Assembly: GCA_002083615.1 (NCBI GenBank)
Contig: MSXO01000014.1
Coordinates: 55,471 to 119,470 of the forward strand
Source of the DNA: Proteobacteria bacterium ST_bin11
Lineage (GTDB): Bacteria; Pseudomonadota; Gammaproteobacteria; Methylococcales; Methylomonadaceae
DNA length: 64,000 nt
Reading direction: 5' to 3'
Under the pieces are notes generated by a model that was given only the letters and a program-made list of their open reading frames with translations, was not told the origin of the DNA and made no database searches. Of the stretch, positions 46,964 through 54,134 are shown one piece after another; within the stretch, counting starts at the first letter, position 1; the number at the start of each line of letters is the position of its first letter. Both the position numbers and the translations under genes were made by a program.

Positions 46964-47952
46964 ACGAACGGACCCTGATTCGCTTAGATAGCGAAACCCA
47001 GCCTATCCTCTCGATTGTCATCCATACCGAAGAAGAATTCGACTGGAACAAGCCGCACGACAGGCACGCTACGGGCGTGAAGCACATGCGTCACATTGAC
47101 AGGGCGCAGAGCGTTTTCGACAGCTTTGGTATTGTTCCGAATTACGTCGTCGACTATCCGATTGCCTCGCAAGAAGAGGCCTTCGGTCCGCTTAAAGCCT
47201 ACGCCAATTCCGGTCGTGCGTTGATCGGTGCGCATCTGCACCCCTGGGTGTCGCCACCGCATGAGGAAGAACTCAATGCGCGCAACTCCTATCCGGGTAA
47301 CTTACCACGCGCGCTGGAGCATGAAAAACTCCGGCAACTCACTGAGCAAATCAAGACCTCGTTCAGCAGCTCACCATTAACTTATCTGGCGGGCCGTTAC
47401 GGCTTCGGCCCCAACACCGGCGAAATTCTGGAGGAGCTAGGCTACGAGGTAGACATCAGCGTTGCCGCATCTATCAATTACAGTGCCGACGGCGGCCCCG
47501 ACTACTCGAATTACTCCAGCGACCCGTTTTGGTTTGGGAATCAGCGCCGTCTACTCGGCTTGCCGGGATCCGGCGGTTACGTGGGAACCTTACGGGCAGG
47601 AGGCACACCGCTTTATCGCCGACTGATGCATCCCTGGCTACGAAAAGCCAAGATATCTGGAGCCGTCGCCAGGCTGCGGCTGCTGGAACGGATTAGGCTC
47701 TCCCCCGAAGATTACAGCGAACCGGAAATGCGCCGCTTAACCAAATCCTTGCTGGCCGACGGCGTGCGAATCTTTGTGTTCAGCTTTCACTCGCCTTCGG
47801 TGATGCCTGGCGGTACACCTTACGTGAACAGCACTGCGGATCTTGAACGGTTTCTGGAAAAATGCCGTCGCTACTTCGACTTTTTTATGCGGGAGTTGGG
47901 CGGAGCCACTATGACGCCATTGGAAATCAAGCAGTGGTTGGAACAGCGCTAA
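46960..47952 (+). CDS. WalW-like polysaccharide deacetylase
   Basis: The 330-residue protein belongs to the NodB-like deacetylase group of the WalW type. Motif 1 is IVIHTEEEFDW instead of TFDDG. GAHLHPWVSPP (about 91-101) supplies the metal His pair, LAGRYGFGPNTGEIL is the Arg motif, and FVFSFHSPSVMPG (about 268-280) the last His. WalW proteins occur in exopolysaccharide clusters and probably remove N-acetyl groups. It ends the operon; a strong terminator follows 27 bases later. Confidence 0.85.
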   Translation: MNERTLIRLDSETQPILSIVIHTEEEFDWNKPHDRHATGVKHMRHIDRAQSVFDSFGIVPNYVVDYPIASQEEAFGPLKAYANSGRALIGAHLHPWVSPPHEEELNARNSYPGNLPRALEHEKLRQLTEQIKTSFSSSPLTYLAGRYGFGPNTGEILEELGYEVDISVAASINYSADGGPDYSNYSSDPFWFGNQRRLLGLPGSGGYVGTLRAGGTPLYRRLMHPWLRKAKISGAVARLRLLERIRLSPEDYSEPEMRRLTKSLLADGVRIFVFSFHSPSVMPGGTPYVNSTADLERFLEKCRRYFDFFMRELGGATMTPLEIKQWLEQR

Positions 47953-47980
47953 TCACGCAAACACTTGCATCAACACACAA

Positions 47981-48003
47981 AAAAACCGCATTTCGCGGTT
48001 TTT
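47981..48003 (+). terminator. Terminator of the E1/E2/ACP operon
   Basis: AAAAACCGC (47981-47989) and GCGGTTTTT (47995-48003) form a 9-bp stem with a 5-base loop, followed by more T, and preceded by an A-run. It also faces the converging hinT-like gene. Confidence 0.92.
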
Positions 48004-48015
48004 TTTGTTTCTGAG

Positions 48016-48354
48016 TTAACCTGGCGGCCAGTGCATCTGCCTGCCGGCTAGCAGGTGCAGATGCAAGTGATGCACGGTTTGTCCGCCATCGCCGTTGCAG
48101 TTGAACACCGTTCGATAGCCGCTATCCGCATAGCCAAACTGAGCGGCTATTTTAGCGGCGGTCTGCAACATCAAGCCACCCAGCAAGGCGTCATCCAGCT
48201 GGTTCAAGTTAGCGATATGCCGTTTCGGAATAATCAACACATGTAACGGCGCTTGCGGATGAATATCCCTGAACGCCAACAATTGCTCGTCTTCGTAAAC
48301 CACATCCGGCTTGATTTCGCCGCTGACCATCTTGCAAAACAAACAATCAGTCAT
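48016..48354 (-). CDS. HIT-family nucleotide-binding protein (HinT-like)
   Basis: The histidine triad is HHLHLHLLAG near the C-terminus. The N-terminal CLFCKMVSGEIKPDVVYEDEQLLAFRDI and LIIPKRHIANL are also family landmarks. Its 112 residues fit HinT, which hydrolyses adenosine phosphoramidates. It follows the recR gene by 8 bases and may share the transcript. Confidence 0.95.
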   Translation of the reverse strand: MTDCLFCKMVSGEIKPDVVYEDEQLLAFRDIHPQAPLHVLIIPKRHIANLNQLDDALLGGLMLQTAAKIAAQFGYADSGYRTVFNCNGDGGQTVHHLHLHLLAGRQMHWPPG

Positions 48355-48362
48355 GTTTCCCC

Positions 48363-48959
48363 CTAAAACTCCCGGCGACCGTTAAACGCATGCGCTAAGG
48401 TGCCGCTGTCGATAAACTCCAACTCGCCGCCCATCGGTACCCCATGAGCGATTCGGGTGGCGCGGATATTGAATTTAGCGGCCACTTCACCGATGAAATG
48501 CGCCGTGGCCTGACCTTCCACTGTGGAATTGGTCGCTAGAATGATTTCCTTAATTTGCCCTGCCGCCATACGTTGTTCCAGCAACTCAAAGCCAAGCTGA
48601 TCAGGGCCGATACCGTCCAAAGGCGACAAGCGACCGTGCAGTACAAAATATTTACCTTTGAAGGTAGTGGCCTGATCGATCACCCACACATCGGCAGGGC
48701 TTTCAACAACACACAAGGTTTCCGAGTCACGCAACGGGTTAGCGCAGACTTCGCACAATTCCGTTTCGGTCAGGGTTCGGCATTCGCGGCAATGGCCGAT
48801 TTCGTTGACGGCTTTTGCAAGCATTTTGCTTAACTGCATGCCGCCATCGCGATTGCGTTGCAGCAGATGAAAGGCCATGCGCTGCGCGGATTTCGGCCCG
48901 ACGCCAGGCAAACAGCACAGGCTTTGGATCAACTCTTTCAGCAAACCCTGGTTTTGCAT
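48363..48959 (-). CDS. recR: Recombination protein RecR
   Basis: RecR with RecF/RecO loads RecA at gaps. The 198-residue protein has an HhH region (LCCLPGVGPKSAQRMAFHLL), the C4 zinc finger (CRECRTLTETELCEVC) and a Toprim domain (LCVVESPADVWVID). It lies 2 bases after ybaB, in the conserved dnaX-ybaB-recR order. Confidence 0.97.
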   Translation of the reverse strand: MQNQGLLKELIQSLCCLPGVGPKSAQRMAFHLLQRNRDGGMQLSKMLAKAVNEIGHCRECRTLTETELCEVCANPLRDSETLCVVESPADVWVIDQATTFKGKYFVLHGRLSPLDGIGPDQLGFELLEQRMAAGQIKEIILATNSTVEGQATAHFIGEVAAKFNIRATRIAHGVPMGGELEFIDSGTLAHAFNGRREF

Positions 48960-48961
48960 GT

Positions 48962-49288
48962 TTAGAACGGCATTTGAAAACCGGGCGGAATCGGGATACC
49001 GGCGGTGACGTCGGCCATTTTTTCTTTTTTCATTCTACCGACTTTGTGTACTGCATCGTTAATCGCCGCCGCGACCAAGTCTTCCAGCATGTCTTTATCG
49101 TCACCCACCAGGGACGGATCGATACTGACTTTGCGCACCTCACGTTTTCCGGTCATGACTATCGTCACCAAGCCGCCGCCGGATTCGCCGTGCACTTCCA
49201 TCGCGCCCAGTTCTTCTTGGGCTTTCTTTAGGTTGTCCTGCATTTTTTGGGCTTGTTGCATGATGCCCGCTAGCGCATTTTTCATCAT
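48962..49288 (-). CDS. ybaB: YbaB/EbfC nucleoid-associated protein
   Basis: The 108-residue protein has the family pattern AGIMQQAQKMQDNLKKAQEELGAMEVHGESGGGLVTI followed by KVSIDPSLV and a C-terminal MADVTAG. YbaB binds DNA as a dimer. It sits between dnaX and recR, as in most bacteria. Confidence 0.96.
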   Translation of the reverse strand: MMKNALAGIMQQAQKMQDNLKKAQEELGAMEVHGESGGGLVTIVMTGKREVRKVSIDPSLVGDDKDMLEDLVAAAINDAVHKVGRMKKEKMADVTAGIPIPPGFQMPF

Positions 49289-49302
49289 CGTCTCTCCAAT
49301 AT

Positions 49303-50889
49303 TTAATTCAGCGGTTCGATACTACCAGGCATGATTCTGGCGCCAAAGGTGTCTTTCAAAGCCTGCACATTTTCATCGGCATTAATGCTATCGACCGCCG
49401 CTTGCTGACGATCTTCGCGAGCCTTTTGAATTTCCAGTGCCGGCGTCATTTGCTGCTCTGCTTGCTTGCTTATGACCAGTTTTAAGGGTTTACCGTAATA
49501 ATTTTGCAACGCTACCCTTAGATTGTCCTCAGCCTTGGTGCCGATCTGCTGAAAGCCAGGATCAAGCAGCAAACGACAACTGCTGTCATCGATACCGTCC
49601 AGCACACAGTTGTGCGCCAATTCGCGGGTACGACCGCTGATGTTCAAGGCGGCGATAATCTCGGTCCAATTGCTGGGTTTGGCGGCTTGTGAGACCGAGA
49701 TGGTGCGCGGCTCTTCGATACGTCTGGCGTCGGTCGCGGGCGCCGAAACACCGGCAGTCGGCTTAACGACAGCGGGCTTGACGGGCTCAAGTGCCTGCGG
49801 TTCCGTCCCTTGCGGCCGAAAAGTCAGCATCCGCAACATCACCATTTCAAAACCGCATCGCGGATCGGGCGCCAACGGCAGATCGCGTTGACCGATCAAG
49901 CCGATCTGATAATACAGTTGCACGTCTTCCGGCGACATGGCCTTAGCCAGCGCATCCAGAAATTGCTTATCAAATTCGTGATCGACGAAATCCGGCATTT
50001 GCTGCAGCAATGCGACCCGGTGCAATACTCTTAATATCTGCTGCAGAATGTCGGCAAAATCGGGCGTCAGTTCCGCCACGTCCCCTATTTTTGCCAGCAA
50101 TGCCAGCGCGTCGCCAGCGGCCAAAGCCTGCAAAATGTCATTAATCGGTTGCTGAGCCACGGTACCGAGCATGCCGATCACCGCTTCCGCCGTGACGCTG
50201 CCGCTACCGTAGACGATGGCCTGATCCAGCAGACTCAAGCCGTCGCGCAAGCTGCCGTCGGCAGCTCTACCCAGCATTTTTAGCGCAGACGGCTCGAAAG
50301 CGATTTGTTCCTGACCCAAAATAAACTGCATCTGCGCGTCGATTTGCGCCGGTAATAAGCGTTTCAAATTGAACTGCAAACAACGCGATAAGACGGTGAC
50401 AGGAATTTTATGCGGATCAGTGGTAGCCAGCAGAAATTTGACGTGCGGCGGCGGCTCTTCCAAGGTCTTTAACAACGCGTTAAAGCTATGCCCGGACAGC
50501 ATGTGCACTTCATCGATTAAATAGACTTTATAGCGGCCTTGATTGGGGGCGTATTGAGCGTTATCGAGCAGATCACGGGTATCTTCGACTTTGGTGCGGG
50601 ACGCGGCATCGACTTCGATCAAGTCCATGAATCGGCCTTGCTCGAAATCCCGACAAACCTGACATTCGCCGCAAGGATTGAAATCTTTTAGACTTTCGCA
50701 ATTGATGGCTTTAGCGAGAATCCGCGCCACCGTGGTTTTGCCAACGCCGCGCGTACCGGTGAACAGATAGGCATGATGCAATCTATCGTGTTGCAAGGCG
50801 TGCATTAGCGACTGGCTGACATGCTCCTGACCGACAAGCTGGGTAAAGTTGCTGGGACGCCATTTTCTGGCAAGAACCTGATAAGCCAT
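49303..50889 (-). CDS. dnaX: DNA polymerase III subunits gamma and tau
   Basis: DnaX is the clamp-loader ATPase. Walker A is GTRGVGKTTVARIL, the zinc site is CGECQVC, and Walker B is IDEVHMLS. The remaining tau-like C-terminal region (about 370-528) is shorter than in E. coli (643 residues), but the whole fits a gammaproteobacterial DnaX. Start is ATG 50889; a frame start at 50895 (TTG) is less likely. I saw no A-AAA-AAG slippery site, so a frameshifted gamma form is not predicted. Confidence 0.96.
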   Translation of the reverse strand: MAYQVLARKWRPSNFTQLVGQEHVSQSLMHALQHDRLHHAYLFTGTRGVGKTTVARILAKAINCESLKDFNPCGECQVCRDFEQGRFMDLIEVDAASRTKVEDTRDLLDNAQYAPNQGRYKVYLIDEVHMLSGHSFNALLKTLEEPPPHVKFLLATTDPHKIPVTVLSRCLQFNLKRLLPAQIDAQMQFILGQEQIAFEPSALKMLGRAADGSLRDGLSLLDQAIVYGSGSVTAEAVIGMLGTVAQQPINDILQALAAGDALALLAKIGDVAELTPDFADILQQILRVLHRVALLQQMPDFVDHEFDKQFLDALAKAMSPEDVQLYYQIGLIGQRDLPLAPDPRCGFEMVMLRMLTFRPQGTEPQALEPVKPAVVKPTAGVSAPATDARRIEEPRTISVSQAAKPSNWTEIIAALNISGRTRELAHNCVLDGIDDSSCRLLLDPGFQQIGTKAEDNLRVALQNYYGKPLKLVISKQAEQQMTPALEIQKAREDRQQAAVDSINADENVQALKDTFGARIMPGSIEPLN

Positions 50890-50921
50890 TAGCAACGCGG
50901 AAAGGCAAGAATTGGGCGGCT

Positions 50922-51018
50922 ACTGCGCCAGCCACATCCCGGCACACGAGTCCGCTGCTACCGTTGCTTCCTTCCGGACCTGGCGGGGTTTACAGCGTAT
51001 CGTTGCGAGAGGACCGAC
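50922..51018 (-). ncRNA. ffs: Signal recognition particle 4.5S RNA
   Basis: On the minus strand the core CCAGGTCCGGAAGGAAGCA is present near 50970-50990, the universally conserved loop of small bacterial SRP RNA. It is followed by GTGTGCCGGGATGTGGCTGG, the 3' half of the stem. CGCAACG lies on the 5' side. The position just upstream of dnaX matches many gammaproteobacteria. Exact ends are approximate. Confidence 0.94.
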
Positions 51019-51135
51019 ACAGTAACCATAAAACATCAGCGAGACGCTGAAGAGAGGGGCATTATCCTTAAAAGATCATCGATAAGCAACTGTCTTGCCA
51101 AAATAAGTAATTGATTAGTGTGTGACGCCAGTAGA

Positions 51136-52119
51136 CTATTGTATCGCCGGGATCGACAAACTGCTTGCAATAGCATGGCCAAACGACGCGCCGAACTTGC
51201 CGGCCAGACGATCAATCAAGCGATCCTGCGGAGTAAAATTGACCGTTTCTTCGGTACCGAACTGCTCGCGGGCCACGCTATCGACGCTACCGAAATCATC
51301 CGCCAAACCCAGCCTTACGCCTTCCGCACCGGTCCAAATCAACCCGGAGAACATATCCGGCGCTTCGGCTTCCTTCAGACGGTTACCGCGGCCATCCCGA
51401 ACCGCTCCGATGAATTGTTGGTGCACTTGATCCAGTAAAGACTGCATGTGCTTGCTTTCTTGCTGATTGACGGGAGAAAAAGGATCGAGCATGGCCTTGT
51501 GGTCGCCTGCGGTTAATAACCGCCGCTCCACACCCAACTTGTCCAATACGGTGGTAAAACCGAAACCGTTCATGATCACGCCGATAGAGCCGATGATGCT
51601 AGCCTGATTTACGAATATTTTGTCGGCGGCCGACGCGACATAATAACCGCCGGACGCGCACATATCGCCAACCACCGCATAAATCGGCAACTGCGGATGC
51701 TCGACTTTCAAACGTCTGATCTCTTCATAAATGTAAGACGACTGCACCGGACTGCCGCCGGGTGAATTGATATTGAGAATAATACCCTTGGAATTTTTAT
51801 CTTTCGCCGCATCGCGCAGGCCCTCGATCACCATATCGGCACTAGCGGCTTCACCTTGGACAATCTGCCCCAATACATCGACGATAGCCACATGCTCGGC
51901 GCTGCCGGACTCGATGCCATCCTTAAATTTAGGATACATCGCGATACCCAGTGCAACGGACAAATAAGCAAATGTCAGCAGCTTAAAAAATATTCCCCAA
52001 CGCCGCGCAGCTTTCTGTTCGTCGATGGCGGCAAACGCTAATTTTTCCAGCACCGACTTTTCCCAACCAGGGCTGTTATCCGCAACATCTTCGGGAAGAT
52101 CTTGTTTATTCTCCACCAT
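51136..52119 (-). CDS. sppA: Signal peptide peptidase SppA, S49 family (36 kDa type)
   Basis: SppA degrades leftover signal peptides. The 327-residue protein has one N-terminal TM (GIFFKLLTFAYLSVALGIAMY) and an S49 domain with LNINSPGGSPVQSSYIYEEI and VGDMCASGGYYVASAADKIFVN, where the Ser of CASGG is the nucleophile. The Lys of the dyad lies in ADKIF-type positions. It is the short single-domain SppA, not the E. coli 67 kDa form. It lies 7 bases after the HAD gene. Confidence 0.92.
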   Translation of the reverse strand: MVENKQDLPEDVADNSPGWEKSVLEKLAFAAIDEQKAARRWGIFFKLLTFAYLSVALGIAMYPKFKDGIESGSAEHVAIVDVLGQIVQGEAASADMVIEGLRDAAKDKNSKGIILNINSPGGSPVQSSYIYEEIRRLKVEHPQLPIYAVVGDMCASGGYYVASAADKIFVNQASIIGSIGVIMNGFGFTTVLDKLGVERRLLTAGDHKAMLDPFSPVNQQESKHMQSLLDQVHQQFIGAVRDGRGNRLKEAEAPDMFSGLIWTGAEGVRLGLADDFGSVDSVAREQFGTEETVNFTPQDRLIDRLAGKFGASFGHAIASSLSIPAIQ

Positions 52120-52126
52120 TTATCTC

Positions 52127-52774
52127 CTATATGATTCCGATCAAGTCGGTCGCGTAGTTCAAACACAATAAAGGATTGTACTTTTGCAAGGTTGCGGCGG
52201 GATGAGCACCGCACGTGACGCCGACTGATGCGACTTGCGCATTTAAGGCCATTTGTAAATCATGTACCGAATCGCCGACCATCAAGGTACGTTCTTTATG
52301 CCCCCCCAACTCGACAATGATTTCATCCAGCATCAGCGGATTGGGCTTGGAAGCGGTTTGGTCCGCGCAGCGCGTAGTACAAAACAGTTCCGCCACGCCG
52401 GTAGCATTAATTGCCGCATGCAAGCCCGTACTTTTTTTGCCGGTCGCCACTGCCAGACGGAAACCTTGACTACGAAGCTGCTTCAGCATGTCGTGCACAC
52501 CGGGAAACAAGTCGTCAGGACCGATCTGCTTGGTAAAAAAGGTTTTCGCATAATCCGCAGCTATCTTTTGACGGTTTTCACCATCTTCATCCGGAAACAA
52601 TTGGTTCATCGCATTTTCTATGCTCAAGCCGACGATGTCCCTGACTGCCTGCGTGGTCGGCACCGCGCAACCGCAACGCCTTGCCGCTTGCTGGATGCAA
52701 TGCACGATCCAGTCCACCGAATCCATCAAAGTGCCATCCCAATCGAAAATGAGTAAATCAAAGCGGTTTTTCAT
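52127..52774 (-). CDS. HAD-family phosphatase (Gph/phosphoglycolate-like)
   Basis: The N-terminal LLIFDWDGTLMDSVDWI is HAD motif I with both Asp residues. LAVATGKKSTGL supplies motif II, Lys of motif III lies in SKPNPLML, and TLMVGDSVHDLQMALNA is motif IV. Length 215 fits subfamily IA. It overlaps rluC by 17 bases, an arrangement common in gammaproteobacteria, so co-translation is likely. Substrate unknown. Confidence 0.9.
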   Translation of the reverse strand: MKNRFDLLIFDWDGTLMDSVDWIVHCIQQAARRCGCAVPTTQAVRDIVGLSIENAMNQLFPDEDGENRQKIAADYAKTFFTKQIGPDDLFPGVHDMLKQLRSQGFRLAVATGKKSTGLHAAINATGVAELFCTTRCADQTASKPNPLMLDEIIVELGGHKERTLMVGDSVHDLQMALNAQVASVGVTCGAHPAATLQKYNPLLCLNYATDLIGII

Positions 52775-53717
52775 GATTCAGTAATGCTTGTAAATCCTCG
52801 GGTAAGGGTGCCGTAAAGTGCAGTAATGCTCCGCTGACGGGGTGCGCGAACTGCAATTGCTCGGCGTGCAAAAACAAGCGTTTGTAACCGCGTTTTTTAA
52901 ACCCTTTATTAGTGTCGTCATCGCCGTAACGATCGTCCGCCACAATCGGATGCCCCAACCAGGCCGCATGCACCCGAATCTGATGCGTGCGACCAGTCTT
53001 CGGTGCAGCGTGGACCAAGGTCACATCCTGGTATTGCTTCAACCGCGTAAACAAGGTTTCTGCGGACTTTCCTGCTTGGCTCACCACCACCATCCGTTCG
53101 CCACCCTGAGCGACATTCTTCAACAAGGGTACCTCGACCAGTTGCTTCTTGCGTTGAAATTGTCCAACCAACAACGCTAAATAGGTCTTCTGAATACCAT
53201 CGCCGCGAAAAAGTTCATGCAATACCTTCAATACCGAGCGCTTTTTGGCAATCAACAGGCACCCCGAGGTTTCCTTGTCCAATCGATGCACCAGCTCCAA
53301 GAACTTCTGTTGCGGTCTGACCTGCCTTAACCCTTCGATCACTCCGGAACTGACGCCGCTACCACCATGCACAGCAAAACCCGCCGGCTTGTTCAACACG
53401 ATAAAGCCGTCGTCTTCGTACAAGATGTGGTTTTCCAAACTGAACTTCAAGGTAGGCTGGACGATGATTTGGTCTTTCTTTTCCGCCACCCTGACAGGCG
53501 GGATCCGCACAATATCGCCGATTTGCAACTTATAGCTAACGTCGATACGGCCTTTATTGACTCGGACTTCGCCCTTTCTGACCATCCGGTAGATTCGGGT
53601 TTTAGGAACGCCTTTAAGATAAGTAATCAAAAAATTATCGAGCCTTTGTTCGTTATTTGCCTCGGTAATTTCCACCCATTGCACTTGCGGGTTGGTCTGA
53701 TTTTCTGCGGTATTCAT
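52758..53717 (-). CDS. rluC: 23S rRNA pseudouridine(955/2504/2580) synthase RluC
   Basis: An S4 RNA-binding domain (NEQRLDNFLITYLKGVPKTRIYRMVRKGEVRVNKGRID) precedes the synthase domain with the catalytic Asp in LVHRLDKETSGCLLIAKK and the later GRTHQIRVHAAWLGHPI. The frame runs from 53750, but ATG at 53717 yields 319 residues as in E. coli. It is divergent from rne, as in E. coli itself. Confidence 0.95.
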   Translation of the reverse strand: MNTAENQTNPQVQWVEITEANNEQRLDNFLITYLKGVPKTRIYRMVRKGEVRVNKGRIDVSYKLQIGDIVRIPPVRVAEKKDQIIVQPTLKFSLENHILYEDDGFIVLNKPAGFAVHGGSGVSSGVIEGLRQVRPQQKFLELVHRLDKETSGCLLIAKKRSVLKVLHELFRGDGIQKTYLALLVGQFQRKKQLVEVPLLKNVAQGGERMVVVSQAGKSAETLFTRLKQYQDVTLVHAAPKTGRTHQIRVHAAWLGHPIVADDRYGDDDTNKGFKKRGYKRLFLHAEQLQFAHPVSGALLHFTAPLPEDLQALLNHEKPL

Positions 53718-53789
53718 GCCGCAAATAATAACAACATATCCGCTAGCCATGTTTAAAATTGCTGCTGCCTATAAACATTGCTATATTAG

Positions 53790-54134
53790 GCCAGTCTATC
53801 TTTGGATAGACTTTAATTATAAAAACTTAAAGACCGGGGTTTGGCGCTGAAGCTTCGCGCTAAACTTAAAGATTTTTTCGGGTTTTATCGCTCAACCCAT
53901 GATGAGCGAGCTGCATCCTTAGTATAGAGTTCGGTATAACAGATCCCCCACTTTTCAAGCGCCACCCTCGGCAATTGCCGATAACCCACTGCGACAATAA
54001 CTACAATCACTTGCAGTTTTCAGTCAGTCTGGCCGCTCACTTAAGTACATATTGGGAAACACGCCGCCTTTATCCGCGACAACCAAACCTGTTTAAGCTC
54101 TAAGTAGGATACATAACACAATAAGGATAATTTA
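53790..54134 (+). promoter_or_regulatory. Long structured rne leader
   Basis: Between the rluC start and rne lies a leader of up to 380 bases. AGTCTATCTTTGGATAGACT (53792-53811) is an exact hairpin with a 4-base loop. Further on, TTTGGCGC (53839-53846) can pair with GCGCTAAA (53856-53863). The rne gene of enteric bacteria has a leader with hairpins through which RNase E controls its own mRNA. The hairpins here suggest the same principle but I have not established homology. Confidence 0.5.

Noticed and set aside
49303..50889. Programmed frameshift in dnaX
   Set aside because: No A-AAA-AAG-type slippery heptamer was seen in the region where the gamma form would arise.
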